Shown in pieces: positions 49,297 through 63,220 of a DNA stretch of 64,000 bases (positions are counted from its first letter, which is position 1; the number at the start of each line of letters is the position of its first letter). A program made the position numbers and the translations under genes. A model generated the notes under the pieces. That model did no database searches. It was given only the letters and a program-made list of their open reading frames with translations, and had not been told where the DNA came from. This DNA comes from Climacium dendroides (lineage: Eukaryota; Streptophyta; Bryopsida; Hypnales; Climaciaceae): NCBI GenBank assembly GCA_950106755.1, contig OX467090.1, positions 14,755,489 through 14,819,488 on the forward strand. Direction: 5' to 3'.

Positions 49297-50433
49297 TGTT
49301 GAAGAAGGATAATGACCTACTCGGAAATTACCCTATTAGTATAATAAGTTCATTCCTAAGGAGACGGTCAAGTAAGAAATCAATGCTAATGGACTAATTC
49401 CTAAAATAGGAAATACAATCCCAAAATAGAAGACTACAACCCAATTTGGAAAATCAATAACCACTCAATCTACAATGACTTTGCATAATTCACTTACACA
49501 TAGTTTGACTAACACCATCATACTCCATTCTCAAATAATAACATAAACACATGTGCACATTAAATCATTCATTAAATCATACACATTAAAACACTTAATT
49601 CGGCTTGAACATATTTCTTATTTCCAAATACATCACCATTTTACATCACCATTTTACAATTTGAGTTTCAACTTGCAATTTACACTCAACTATTAGGATT
49701 CCACATTCCTTATTCTACTTCGTCTCCACATCACCGATTAGGACATTACATTCCAACTTTCACTATTCTTCATACATACAGTCACACTTCATCATCCAAT
49801 CAAAACTCCAACACTCATTTTCATCAACTTCTAAAACATTTCTCCAACTTAGAATACTTAAAATTCCATAGTTAGACACACATACACATCTCCATCTCAT
49901 CAAACTCTAAAGACTCACTCACATACACACACACAAAACAACAAATCAAATACACAGCACAACTTGGCTGGGACACGTAGTGGACACTCTTTAGCATTGG
50001 GTGCCTTCCAAATTGAGAGAGACAACCTAATAGGGATCAAAGAACGGTTAACCAACCTCTCAAACACAAACTTAACCACAAAAGAAAACTACCAAATTTG
50101 AATACAAAACATAACTTCCATTAGACTCCAACTAGGACACAAATATCCTTATCCTCTTGACTTGGAATACTACCACATCACTCCAATTTGGAAACTTATT
50201 TAGCTAGTACTTAACTTCCAACTTGGTTCACTCCAAACACAATTTGACATATACTCCTATTTGGACTAGACATCTCAAAAACTAACACCAAAAATCACAT
50301 TCCAAATTGACAAAAATACATACAAAATCACCAAATTGAATACAAACACACCAAAAAACATACAAATCACTCTCAAAATCGACAAACAAATCATGAAAAA
50401 ACCTTAAAAACCAATCATAATAGTTCATCTACA
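49297..50433. mobile_element. Probable solo LTR (1137 bp) with 5-bp target duplication
   Basis: The element starts TGTTGAAGAAGG and ends ...TTCATCTACA, with TG/CA termini and a short inverted match (TGTTGAAGA against TGTAGATGA). It is bounded by a perfect ATACC direct repeat (49292-49296 and 50434-50438). ATACC is part of the tandem-repeat monomer ('tcaatccatacctc'), and removing the insert restores the monomer. There are no coding domains, tRNA-primed binding site or polypurine tract pair inside, so a solo LTR left by recombination fits best; a small TRIM or LARD-type element is an alternative. Confidence 0.8.
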
Positions 50434-51190
50434 ATACCTCAGGATCTCAAGATCTAATTGACCTTTAAATAATTTTAGACTCACGACAAAGTTTGTAACC
50501 TCTTGAAAGAGAGTTGAGGGTAACTAAATAGATGGCTTGGATGGTGATGATTGGAGGAAAAGGTACAATAATATATTATCAATCCATACCTTAGGATCTC
50601 GGGATCTAATTGACTTCAAATAATCTTCGGTTGATAATATGGTTTGTATCCTTCTAAAAGAGAGTTGAGGCCAAGGTAACTAAATAAATGGCTTAGGTGG
50701 TTATGATTGGAGGAGAAGGATTTTGTGATCTAAACTCATGTCAAATAAATTTGGACCCACACAAAGTTTCTGTCTTTGTCAAAGAAATTTGAGGATAATT
50801 GAAAAGATGGCCTCAATAATCATGATTTGAAGAAAAGGTTCAATAACAAATTATCACTTCATACCTCGGGATCTCAGGATCTAACTAACTTCAAATAATC
50901 TTGGACTGACAACAAAGTTTGTACCTTCTCAAAAGAGAGTTGAGGATAATTGAATAGGTGGCTTAAACGGTCATAATTGGAAGAAAAGGTGCAATAATAG
51001 ATTATTAATCCATACTTTGTGATTTCATGATTTAAGTGACTTCAAATATTTTGCACTAACAACAAATTTTGTATTTTCTAGAAAGAGAGTTGAGGGTAAT
51101 TGAATTGGTGGTTTGGACAGTCATGATTGGAGAAAAAGGTTCAATAAAAAGTGATCAAAGATACCTCAAGATCATATGATCTAAATGCTC
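50434..51190 (+). repeat. Tandem higher-order repeat array, right part
   Basis: Continuation of the array at 48540-49296, with the same monomer landmarks. The segment 50700-51000 is close to 48970-49270 (both include 'aaataaatttggacccacac', 'aagatggcctc(g/a)a(c/t)aatcatg', and 'ttcaaataatcttggactga'), confirming the higher-order period. The last monomers (51000-51190) are more diverged. Confidence 0.8.
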
Positions 51191-52204
51191 ATGAAATATT
51201 GGACTCTTACAAAATATCCATGTCAAGTATGTAATCCAAGTTTTCAAGATTTTTCATTGAAATCTACTAATTGGTTGAGTTTCTTTTTTAATAGTTGAAT
51301 TTTCTTAAACTTTTATCGTAGTCAATTGGGAATATGTCATCAAAATTTTGAAGCAATTTTTTCTATTAAAAAAATATTTTAGAGAATTTTTATCTAAATG
51401 AATATTTAATAATTTTATTTCACAAATTTTGGTTTAGTGATTTTAATGTGAAGTATACAAACACATCAATACTTTAATTTGTAAGTTTGATATTATATGT
51501 TTTAATGAACATTTTTACCTCAAATTGTTCCTTGAACCTTGAATAACAATTATAAAATAGCTTTTTGTGATATAGCAGATAAATTCTTTAAGTTTCTAGA
51601 TGATCCAAAGTAGCTAATCTAAAATATGTTGTTGATATTAATTAATTGTAACAAAATATTTAAGAGTATATTATAATAAGCAATAGTATGCTCAAGTTTA
51701 TTTTTAATTTATGCACTTCCAATGGGGACCAATTAATACTCATTAATATTTTCAATTACAGAATTGAATTTCAATTTACTTGCTGAAATTTACTGCTTTG
51801 AATGCAAAATTGCATAACATGAATTATTTGAGTTATTGAATTAAATATAATTAAATTAATTTAAAATACTAATTTGAAATGTATTGTTCTTCATGTGGTA
51901 ATTTTTTATCAATTATAAAATAAATTCAAAATTTTAAATACTTTTAGATTATAATTTAGATTTTTATAAAAATTTCTTTGCAACAACAATCTTTAGCAAG
52001 AGAAGAAGAGAATATTTTTATACATAAAAATTGAAAGGGCAACCTATAGTCCTTGAAATATTCTAGTACTTATAGTAAGTCTTATAGACTCTCAAATATT
52101 TTATATTTTCAATTCCTAATAAAAAAAATTACACATAATAAGTTATAATAAACTAACTAAGATTATATACAATACAATCATCCTATAGAGTTGATTTTCA
52201 TCAT

Positions 52205-53323
52205 TTAATCCCTACAAGACCAAGTAGCCCCTTAAAGGGCACTTGAAGGTTCGAGAAGGTTTCTATGATCTCAATTTTTGGCATGAATTCTTGAAACTCT
52301 TTTTGAAAATTAAAAAAACACATTAGCTTTTTGCAAATATAATCTTCAATATTTCAATTGGTCATTTAAGTATTAATAAAATTAAATTTAAAAAATTCTA
52401 AATTCTAAAATTCTAAAATCTAAATATTCAAATTTTAAGTTATCAAATTTATCAATAAAAAATTTAAGAATTTAGTGATTTCAAAATTTGCCAATTTGAT
52501 AGATTTTGAGATTTCAGAGCTAAGTTTTTTTATCTCCAACGTCTTGAAATTTCATAAATAGAAGTTGACTGTAGTTTTTTTCTTTAATTACGGATTTTAT
52601 AATTTCAAAAAATTAGATGCCATAGATAGTAGCATGAAGAACATTCAAGCCTTTAGTTAGTATTAGTGAAATTACATTAATCCTTCTATAGATGCAAAAC
52701 TTATAGAAATTGGATGTTTTTGAGGTTCAATATATCCTTGCATACTTCTTTGTACAACTCAATTCCAACTAGTTCTTTTTTCTTTGTCTTTGTCTAGTAA
52801 CTTTTGTCATGTCTTTTAACTTGGCTAATAAAAAAAAATTATAGGGCTTAGTGCGCTTAGTTAGACAATATCACCATTGGAATTAGTGTGCTTCAATTTC
52901 ATTTAAATAAGAGGTTTCAACAATTCAATTTTTCCTTCTATCTCGTACTTACGTCTACTTAACAAACTTATAAAGTGTAAATTTTTTTTTTAATAATTAA
53001 TTTTTCTAAAATTATAATTCAGTTATTCAAAATATTTTTTAAAATACACAATAGAAAGAATCAAAGTTAAGAAGATTCAAATTCTTATAATCTAGTCATT
53101 AAGATGTAAATTTTATTTTTACTTTGAACACTCATATCTTGCAATCTATACAATTAAAGTTTTTGAAATTTCTTCTACACAATCTTATACTAGTCTAGTA
53201 CAAGATACTATATTATATATGCAATAAATAAAATTAAAATTAAAAATTAATAGTTCTACAATAAAAATGGCAATTTTGAATGTTTTTTGATGAGAAAAAG
53301 GCTATGGTCCTTTGAGGGTTTAA
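52205..53323 (+). mobile_element. Diverged TTAA-family-like element
   Basis: The left end TTAATCCCTACAAGACC and right end GGTCCTTTGAGGGTTTAA are a weak inverted pair similar to other TTAA-family termini. The length is about 1.1 kb, with no ORF. The internal sequence was not matched to the other copies in detail, so membership is tentative. Confidence 0.35.
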
Positions 53324-53329
53324 AAAATG

Positions 53330-55230
53330 TAAATTTTCTAATCCAATTTTTTTTTAAATTGAATATCTATCTTTGTTTGTTATCCAAATATATAATTTTT
53401 TTTAATTATTTGGAAATTTCATACCAACAAATGGACATTGATTGACTATCTATTAGGTATTTAAAGATTTAAAGATTAAAACTACATTTAATCTCTAATG
53501 TACCAAATATCCTTAAGCAAAAATTATCAAAAACTTTTACTATTTCTAGGTCATTGAATAAGAAAGAAAATAAAATAAATTCTCTTTTGAAATTCAACAA
53601 ATTTGTCTATAGGAATGTAGGGAAAATATTTCAAAAACTTTGACCACACGAATTGTAAGATTATAGCATTTGAAGATTAAAAAAACATTGTGTATTCATG
53701 CGAAACAATGTCTAGGAACTTTAATTCCTACTGGATTGAGAATTTTGCACTAAATATATATTTTTATAACAACTGCATTTTATACCATATTAGTTATATG
53801 CTTGACAAATTTTAGAAGAAATTTACAGAAGATAATTCAAGTTGCTTACTTGTTTTGAATTATTTTAGGAGCATTTCAACTTTTGATCTTAATATTCAAT
53901 TGAAAAAAAACTAACTTAAATAGTACATGCCCATAAACTAGCCTATACCTTGCATCAAACTTTTAAAAAGATCCATAATTCAATGTTGACTTTTTGAGGA
54001 ACATACATATAATTCTAATTGTTTATTTCACAAATAATTGTTGTTTGGGATTAATAAATAATGTAAACCTCTAAAATTCTATGAATGGACTACTAATGAC
54101 CATTTGAGCCATTCAAATTTTTTTTTTTACAATGTAGAGTATAATTGATAGATTTTGGAAGAGATAATTAATTATAAGACTCAACCGTGGGATCTTTGTT
54201 TTAACTTATATATGTGAATTGTTTGAAATTTTTATGAAAAGAGACCTTATTGATTGAAAAATTACCAATATAATATTAAAGTAGATGTCGAATTTTATAT
54301 TGTCGACATTATTAGACTTCAACATTCAAATGTAATAATATATAAAAGCTACAAACTAAAATTATATTTGAAGTAATTGAATTAAAAACCAAAATAAAAA
54401 ATCTTGTCAAAAAATTGAAATAAACCTCAAGTGTGCATTACTTTTGAATAAAATCATTTTGTAAAGGAAGGTGTTTGACCACAAATAAAACCACATTGCT
54501 AATAACTTTGCTATGAAATTGAAAAATTACAATAATGCTTTAAGGGAGAGAGTCTAGTGATTTGATTTATTAGTGAAGGTGGAAAATGAATATTCCCTGT
54601 ATATTAGTGCTCTACATAAAATTGTTATTGTATAAATTGGTATGTCAATACACCAATATTTTATTTTACATCAATTAAATAATTTTTAAAATTGTATGTT
54701 TTGGAAAAATTAGTATCACATGCACTAACATATGGCAAATTAGTGTCAAAGTTTATAAATTGTGAAAGTTTTATTATAGAAATAATGCAATTTAAAAGAA
54801 CATTATTAATTAATGATTATTATACAACAATTGCAATCATTACTCCATCTATAATTGCATAAAGTCTTCTATTATTTTAGTCTACTCTAATATTTATTTC
54901 TAATGAAATTTTATTAAAGAATTAAGATTTATAAAGAAAGAAATTATGGCTATTTTATGGTTCAAATAATTTTGTTTATATTTTTAAATATTTTGCTAGG
55001 ACTCCATTGCTCTCCACAATCTACACTACCAGTAATGCCCGACAAAAATTTGTGCATCTATTTCCTTCTTGGAGACTTTGGCTTTAGAAATTTAATTTTT
55101 ATGTGTACATTGCTCAAACTAAGCATTATGTGGAGTTTATGTAAAATTAGGAATTTTGTAATATTTTTATTCTCATTTTTGTAAGTCCTATTAGTTCCGT
55201 CAATTATTGGTTGCTTGTGAAAACTTGTTG
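53330..55230. other. AT-rich spacer, no gene seen
   Basis: Dense stops. An ORF of 75 codons at 54957-55184 is hydrophobic by composition (T-rich) and unrecognised. Confidence 0.45.
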
Positions 55231-58200
55231 TTAGTCATCATTGGAAACATCAACAAAACCAATTTAGATATAAAGGTCATCACTAATGGACTTAAAAGAT
55301 ACTCAATTTTCTTTGGACCTTAATTTTAGTTGTATGGCTTTCAAATACTATTATTTTGTCATGACTTCAAATAAGACTTATGGCCACAAAGAGGACCCTA
55401 TATTTGCCAATATAAACTTGGACTTTATTCTATGTTCTACCAATGACACCTAATTTTAGGTTTTGAGGCCTTGTTTTAAGGTCAAGAGACCTTGGCAATG
55501 GGAATTTTCACACAAATATTGGAGATTGGAAAGCATTAGATTTTTATAAGAAATCTTTTTTTCATTATATTTTTTGGTGATCCATTTGTAATTTTACTTA
55601 AAATATAGATATTTTTCTGAATTATTGACTAGCATTTTAGAAAAATGAATTTGCAACCATAGAGTGTTAATTTCCTAATCTTAAAATGATACAACTAAAA
55701 AAATGCACCATGATGTTTGACACTATAATAAAAATTTGAAGATATTTTCTAAAAGAATGAATATCAATTGCATTTGATATGAATAGTTTTAATTTTTTTA
55801 AATTCATGATAATTTCATATTTTTGCAAAATTATGTTAATTTTTTTAAAATAATAGAAAATATGTAATCAAATATTTTAAAAATAAATACAATAAATAAA
55901 ATTCATAGGTATTTACAAAATGAAGTTTGAAAAAATTATTATAGGCTTGACTTTTGAGGGTGAAAAGTCTTTAGACTCAAATCAATAGGAAAGTCTTAGC
56001 AATTGTGAATTCATTATGTGAAAATCTTAGTAACTATTAAATTGTCATGGTAAATTTTTGATGTGTATGTTGACCAATGTTGGATTATGTACTTGTTCAT
56101 ATAAAAATCTTAAAGATCTAAACATTGGTTGATTTAAACACCTTTTGGTTGACTCTTATTTTTTTATTTTTTTCATTCCAAAATTTTCAAACTTTGGTTT
56201 CATAAATTAATTGAATCCTAAATGTTTTCATTGGTTTCTCAAAATCTTTTGAAACCCTTCAATTGAAAAGACACTATAGGCTCAAATTTTAGTCTTGTGA
56301 CTTCAAAATTCTATTATTTTCATTTTAACTTCATTTGACTTGATTTCATTCCATTTTAGTTGTGGTGACTTGAAGGCTCCCTATGGTTGCAAAGCACACC
56401 TTTTACATATATAGGAATCCCAAAGGTCAATCCAAAAATCAAGCTAAAATTCATCAATCAATAAAATATTGGCTAAACTAATTCCACCATTGAATGGTCA
56501 TTACTAAATTGAAATGAAGCTTATAAAGTTTAGTTTCTACTTCAATTTGAAATTTTGAAAAATTCTTAAAATTGAATTTCTTTAGAAATTTGAACATCAG
56601 GCCTATAACCATGGAATGCTAATTTTCTAATTTTAAAATACTACGGTAAGAAAATTTTCACCATGATGTTCTACACTATTATATAAAATATAAATTAATA
56701 GAAAGGTTTTATATCTTTTGAGCACAAATTGCATTTGATATTAATTGTTTCTCAGTATTTTCACAAAAAGTGTAAAAGCTTTATTACTAGTAAGAGACAT
56801 TCATGTAGCCCGAGATGTAGCCACATCTTTGAAAATAAATACAAGAAATAGGACCAATGAAGCCCATTGAAGGATTTGCCTTTGTTTCCTGCTCAAGAGA
56901 CCTTGACAACTATAATTTTTACACACATATTAAAGCACCAAAAGAATGGTTGATCAAGATTTTGATCTTTTGGCAATCAAGATTTGTGTCAAATTTCTAA
57001 TTCAATTTCCATTAATGCAATTTGGCCATTCATGTGATTTTATTGAAAATTGAAAATTGAAAGTTGAAAATATTGATCCATCATTTTTGTAAGTCTCATT
57101 GTTTGCCTCAAATGATTTTTCAACTCCCTTGTTGTTTCTTCTTGAAAACTTGTTGCTCTTTATTTTTGGTATTGGCCAAATCAAAATCTGACCTAAAATT
57201 TCACTAATATTCTTGTCTCAAAATTAATTGAGCCCCAAAGGTTTCTATTGGTTCCTTCAAATAACTTTTCAACTCCCTCAAAAGAAAAGACATTTACTTC
57301 TCTTGTGGATCAAGACTTTTTTTATTATAAAATAGATGGTATCTATGAGTCTCATTAATTACCTCAAAAAACTTCCATCTCTCATTTCTTTAGCTATAAA
57401 AAATTAATTGAATTCTAAGAGTTTCTATTCCCTCAAGAAAACTTTTCAACTTCTTTAATTAAAAAGATACTCAAGTACCATTCTCTCTTGGACTTCAATT
57501 TTAGTCATGATTTTGAAATTCCACTATTTTCATTAACTAGTACAAAACCACCTCCTAGATTATAATATAATTGTGCTTCTTTGGATTTATTTTTTGACAT
57601 ATTTGTGTTAAATTTTGTTAAGATTAATTGAGATTTGTTAAAATGTATTATTTTAATAATTTTTAATAGATTTTAACATAGATTTGTTTAAAAAATCATA
57701 TTAAATTTCTAATTTTTTAAATTTATTTTAGAATTTATTAATTATTGTTAAATTTTAGTTGAAATGGAAGTCTTGCCAAATGTGAATTAATTATGTGGAC
57801 TTTGGAGATGTATATTTGACCCTATATTTGTCAATACAAAAATTTCAAAAATCAATTATGAAACCGAAGCTTAAAGAAATCAAAACTTATTATTGTCACA
57901 ACTTCAAATAGACCATGTAATTGTAAAGTGGACCGTATACTCTACTTATTTTTGTAAATTCCATTAATTGACTCAAATACCTTTCTTCTCACTCATTTTT
58001 TAATTTTAATTCCAAAATTTTTAGACTCTATATTAAGAAGTAATTGACTCTCCAAATTTTCCGTTGGTTATCTCAAAAAATATTTCAACTCCTTCAACCC
58101 AAAAGACAATGAATTCTTTCTTGGACTTCAAAATTAGTCCTATGGTTATAAATTTTCATTATTTTCATCACACCTTCAAATGGGATTTGTGGTCAAAAAA

Positions 58201-58260
58201 TGAATCCTATATTTGTCATTAAAAAAACAACGGTCACTAGAAAAATTGGAATTCTAACCT
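55231..58260. repeat. Cluster of diverged repeat segments
   Basis: At least five segments share the order 'tttcaactcc(c)tcaa', 'aaaagaca(c/t)t', 'ttggacttcaattttagtc' and 'ttcaaa-t-ctattattttca' (near 55310, 56230, 57260, 57450 and 58080). Another set shares 'atggaatgctaattttctaat' and 'caccatgatgttctacacta' (near 55660, 56620; also 14750 and 61560). This looks like an old, locally duplicated transposon remnant without coding capacity. Confidence 0.5.
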
Positions 58261-59019
58261 AAAGGTTGTTGTTCAAATTATTCATAAACAATTTCCAAAT
58301 AGATGTTGCACTTCCTATTTTTTCTTTATAAAATAGATCTTAAAAAAATAATTGAAAATTGAAAATTGGGATTTGAGGTCATCTTTTAAGATTATCCAAA
58401 CTACCACAAAGGTTTTACAAATAGGAAAATTTGTGTCTTACACATGTGTTTAAAATTTTTTTTTTTAATAAATGTAGGGATTATAGATTTTAATTTTACG
58501 ATGATGTAATGAATTGACTAGAAGTCCCCTTGATCCCTTAAAGACTAGATGTTTAAATTTTGAACAATAGATAAATGCAAACACATCCTAAGAACTTAAT
58601 AATACATTTGTTCATCTATCACTTTTGTAGATTCTTGTGTTAGTTCATAACATTTATATGCCCCTCTTAAGTAGCTTGTTTAGACTAAAAATTAACCCTT
58701 CAAAAATAACTTGAAGAAAAAAGTAAAATTAAATTTAAAAATACTATAATTAGAATTTAGCAATATGAACTTTAAGAAAAAAATCTTATGAAAATCACAA
58801 ATATTCAATCTACAATCAATTTTAGAAAGAATTTTGAATTTTTGGCTTCAAATTTAATTGAAAAATATTGGATAGTAGAATAGTTGATCTAAAACCAAGG
58901 ATTACTATTATGCGAGTCTAGGAATCCAAAAAACTATATTATAGATGGCTATTTTTTTCAAAAATTTGGTACTTGTACTAGAAATGGCAATTTTGGTGAA
59001 AACATAGTCAAAATCTATA

Positions 59020-59150
59020 TTTTAGACACTTTCCATGAATATAGTATAAATATATTATAGATACCAATATTATAAGTGTTTATGTTATAAGCACCTTCAA
59101 TGGTTGTGGGGTATCTACTTACATTGAGACTCAAGGCTTATATGCTCCCA
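59020..59150. repeat. Minisatellite block 1
   Basis: Degenerate ~35-bp units around 'ttatagacaccttccatgg' (variants tattttagacactttccatg, gttataagcaccttcaatgg), ending 'gagactcaaggcttatatg'. Same motif as at 61950-62130 and 62290-62415. Confidence 0.6.
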
Positions 59151-59189
59151 TTTCTATTCTCACACACTAATATCTTTGATCTCAAACCT

Positions 59190-61490
59190 ATAAAATCTTT
59201 GGATTATATTTTACTAATATTGTTTAAAAATTATTATTAAACTATTATTCTAAATTATATTTTATTGTACATCTTCACAATTTTATAAATCTAGACTATC
59301 CTTGGGTCCTTAAGGAGTTAAGTTGGATTCAATATCTAATTTTTTCTTTGATTTTTTTAATTGTTCTATAATTTTTCAAAAACTCAAAACATCAAATATT
59401 AAAAAAATGTATAATTTTCTTAACTCTATTAACTTAGTTTTTTCCATTACTTTTGGAGATTTTTGTCGACTTGATTTTAGAAAGTATATAATATTTTGAA
59501 TGATTTATTAATTTTTGAACAATTTATTTTATTTTTGTTGATGAAGTTTATTTTAGAAAATATTTTATTCAAATGAAAATATGGGAGTTCTATAGTGGGG
59601 TCCTAGTTAATTCTTAGCACTTTTATTCAAGATTGCACTCAAATATTTGTAAAAAAAAAGCATTCAAAGAAACCAATATAGGCCTAAAAAATGTTAACCC
59701 TTCAGGCCAATCAATGTCTCTTGAATGAACAATTGAAAATCCAAGTAAAGTTGCTATAAAGTCAATTGTTGTTTGGATGTTTGCAAAATTTTGACATAAG
59801 GTGTGAATATGACATTCCCCTCAAATAGAATACAATTTTTTCTAATTGAGCACCTAAACCAAAAGTTATGCTGCTCTAAACATTTTTGGCAATTTGGACA
59901 ATTTGGAATCTTTTGACATCTTTCACAAAAATGTTCACCAACTTTTGAATTTTGGCATGTATGTAACTAATAAAATATGGAATACAATTTTCTCTAAAAT
60001 AAAAAATTTTAGCTCTCAAATTACATTTGCAAAGAGTCTGATTTAGAATAAGCTAGACTCCATATATGTTTCTGAAATTTTTCATGAGTGAACCTAACAT
60101 CATATGAATGGTGAAAATTTTCAATTTTGTATAGGTCAAAAAATTTGTGATCAAAGATTTGTGGATCATATTTCATATGAATGGAAAAAAAATTATTTTC
60201 ACTTTACATATTATGATCTTTCAATCATGTGGTCAAATGGTTTGAATTTTTTTTCCAAAATTTGCCTTACTTGTACAATATACCTTTATATGATTGCAAT
60301 TTTTTTAGCATGATTTTGGATAATGCATAAAAAATTGATAGTTTTGAACTTTTTTTTCTTCCCAAACACCCTTCAACCTTTAGGTATTAAAATAAATTCA
60401 CAACAATCAATTGAATATCCTAAAATTATAACAAGACTTATGAAAACATCTAGAATTAACTCTCTATATTTTAGACAATTTAAAAAAAAACCCGATTATC
60501 AGTATTGACCTACTTACAAAACATTTTTCTTTATAGAAGTACAAAATTGTGTATACAAAGCTCAACTAGAGAGAAAGTAGAAGTGCACTTCATTGTTTTA
60601 TGGTATGTTAAATTTAGTGCAAATCTAAAGATGCATTTGCAAGAAATTTTGTATTGCAAGGCATATGATTTGATAGTTTGTGCACATTATTGAGCAACCT
60701 CATCATGTTCAAATAAAAATAGAGATCAAAAAGGAGAAATCTAAGGAAGTGAAATTAGAGGTGGAATTAGATAATCCAACCTTTCCAATGACACATTGCA
60801 AACAAACATATAAATTTTCCTTAAACTTTTGTTGAATTTCAAAGTTAGAAATTCCATTCATATATGCTTTGGAAATTAGGCTTCTAGTTCTCTCTAAAAT
60901 TCATTCATGTACTTATTCCAAAGTTAGAATATTAGTCTTAATAGCTAAACATCAACTTTATAATCTTCAAAAAACAAAACATGTAGATGACATTTGCAAA
61001 CGCCATTGTCACTCAATAATATATCATTATATATTAATATATAGTGTGATATTAGAATATTTTTTTAGCATATTGTTAATTAGTGTATATTCCAACATTT
61101 GTCTAGTCTATTAGGACATCAAGATCTAAAAAATTTTACATTATTCAAAATCACATGCTCAAAATGACCACTTTTGGTTCCTAGTGGTCAACCCTAAAAT
61201 GCCTATGAGGATGTTTTGTATCCTTTGGATGAATCCAAGGAATTTTCAAGAATGGAAAAAATGTTTTTTCATCCAAATCTTATAGGGGGCAATTACTTGA
61301 ATCTAATTTCAATTAAAGGTGTTGTATACTTTCTCCTTGTGATATTTGACTTTCCTCATTAAGAAATGGAAAATCCATGGATCATGCTGTAATATATTTT
61401 TGAAGTTTTTGTTCTTTCATCTAGATCTGAATTAAAGCCATGAAATTGATCTTATCTGAATTTGAGACCAATTTTTTTAAAATCTCATGA
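59190..61490. other. AT-rich spacer with a cluster of small unrecognised ORFs
   Basis: ORFs at 60104-60313, 60323-60508, 60505-60693 and 60869-61114 lie on the same strand in different frames. They might be fragments of a dead coding region (for instance EKVEVHFIVLWYVKFSANLK), but no domain is recognised. Confidence 0.4.
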
Positions 61491-61949
61491 ATTCTAGTCC
61501 TTATTCCAATTTGAAAAATTCCTAAATTTGAATGTTTTATTTCAATTTGAACTATTAGTCTATTATTATGGAGTGCTAATTTCTTACTTTAGAAGAACTT
61601 AGCAAAAACATTTGCACCATTGTGCTCTACATTATAATATATACCGATAGAAAAAATTTCAAATTATAACACATTTTATACTTGATATGAATTTTCTTCA
61701 CCTTTTATTCAAAAATTTATGGTCATTTCAAATTTTCACAAAATTTTCACAAAATCTATAAAAACAACAACATGCAATTAATACATCTCTATAAAATAAA
61801 CACACTAAATTCCATTTGTATGTAGTTGCATTAGAATGGGAGCATACATAAAGAGGAACTTCAAGATTTTAAAAAGTAATCAAAAAGTGAGGGTTGCTAC
61901 TTGCTAGCAAGTGAGCCTAAGATCTTGAGCCTATGAACTTAAGAGTCTA

Positions 61950-62130
61950 GGCTTTTATATTATAGACACCTTCCATGGTTATAAAATACCTATATTGTAA
62001 GTGTCTATGTTATAGACATTTTCCAAAGTTATAAGATACATATGTTATAGGTACATATATTAAAGGCACCTTCAACTGTTATATGATACCTACTTACATT
62101 TAGACTGAAGGCTTGTAGTCTCACTGAAGT
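61950..62130. repeat. Minisatellite block 2
   Basis: Four to five degenerate units of 'ttatagacaccttccatgg' + 'ttataaaatacctatatt', followed by 'agactgaaggcttgtagtct'. Confidence 0.65.
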
Positions 62131-62289
62131 CATTCATAGATCCATCCTTTCATGGTTCCAATAAAATAGAAATATTGTACAAACTTTGCAAATCAAAACC
62201 TTTTGGAAGGGTTGAAGGTGAGAAGAATGAAGTCACTCTATATTAAAAACTTCAATCTTGTGTTAACAATGAAACTTAAGCCTTACATC

Positions 62290-62460
62290 CATTTTGTCTT
62301 CCATGGTTATAGGATACTTATGTTATAGACACCTATATTATAGATACCTTCCATGGTTGTAAGTGCCTATATAATAGGTACCTCCCATGGTTGTAGGGTA
62401 CCTAACTATAGCTAGGACTCAAGGCTTGTAGGCTTGCATTTCTAGGCTCACACACTCGCG
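62290..62460. repeat. Minisatellite block 3
   Basis: Units 'ttccatggttataggatact', 'ttatagacacctatattata', 'ccttccatggttgtaagtgc', 'ctcccatggttgtagggtac', then 'ggactcaaggcttgtaggct' and 'ctcacacactcgcg'. The 3' tail also follows block 1 (59125-59190), so array and tail travel together. Confidence 0.65.
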
Positions 62461-63029
62461 TTGTTGGTAATAGTTCCATCATTTTCTTTCTTTGGGTTAT
62501 CAAGAAAATAAAAATACTAAAGTATTATGCTCTAAAATTGCCCCTTTCCTTCAAATTGTTTCTATTATTAGCTGGAAAATGGATATAAGGTGATTCTTAA
62601 ATGGATCACTTTAGCCATTGAGTGCATCAAGAAAAAATATCTCTTTTATTGAAAGAACTAATCATTGTCTTTGATTTCCTCACATTTTTTTCCAAGTTGC
62701 AAGTGAATGGATTTTTGGTAGACCTATGGTCACAAATAGGTGCCTATATCCCAAATTTTTGAAAATTTATAAGTAATTTAAAAATTCTTGGAAAAATACA
62801 AACCCGCATGTCTTAAGTTCCACGTCTATTTTTCTTTCTTTGAAAAATAATCTTAAAATATTTCTATCCACGGAAACCTCTGAAAAATGCAGACCAGCCC
62901 TTAAGTGGTTGCTTTTTGAGCACACCAGCACAAAACCGTGCAAATCAAAGAGGCCTGAAGGTGTGAAACCGAAATCCTGTGCAATGGAAGCCTTCCCTCC
63001 CTCCATTCTGAGGTCCATTTTGAGGCCCA

Positions 63030-63220
63030 GGTGAACTGACCCCCTTGCTCATCCCTGAGGGAAAACACTGAAATTTTAAATTTCAAAATTTCCACAAATG
63101 ATACAATTTGCAAATTTTGAATTCATATTTGCAATAAGAGGTTCCCAATTAGTTGGTGAAGAAGGTAAACTAATCCAGCACAAAATAGGGGTCTTTTTCT
63201 TCACATGCCCCCTTGGAATG
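63030..63220 (-). repeat. Dispersed ~230-bp repeat family, copy 3 (inverted)
   Basis: The reverse complement carries 'cccctattttgtgc', 'ttgcaaatatgaattc' and 'aaatttgcaaatt', as in the copies at 11300 and 18960, and ends near 'gagcaagggggtcagttcac'. Confidence 0.65.

Noticed and set aside
48540..51190. CRISPR-like array
   Set aside because: Monomers are long, continuous and diverged, with no short repeat/unique spacer structure, in a plant nuclear context.
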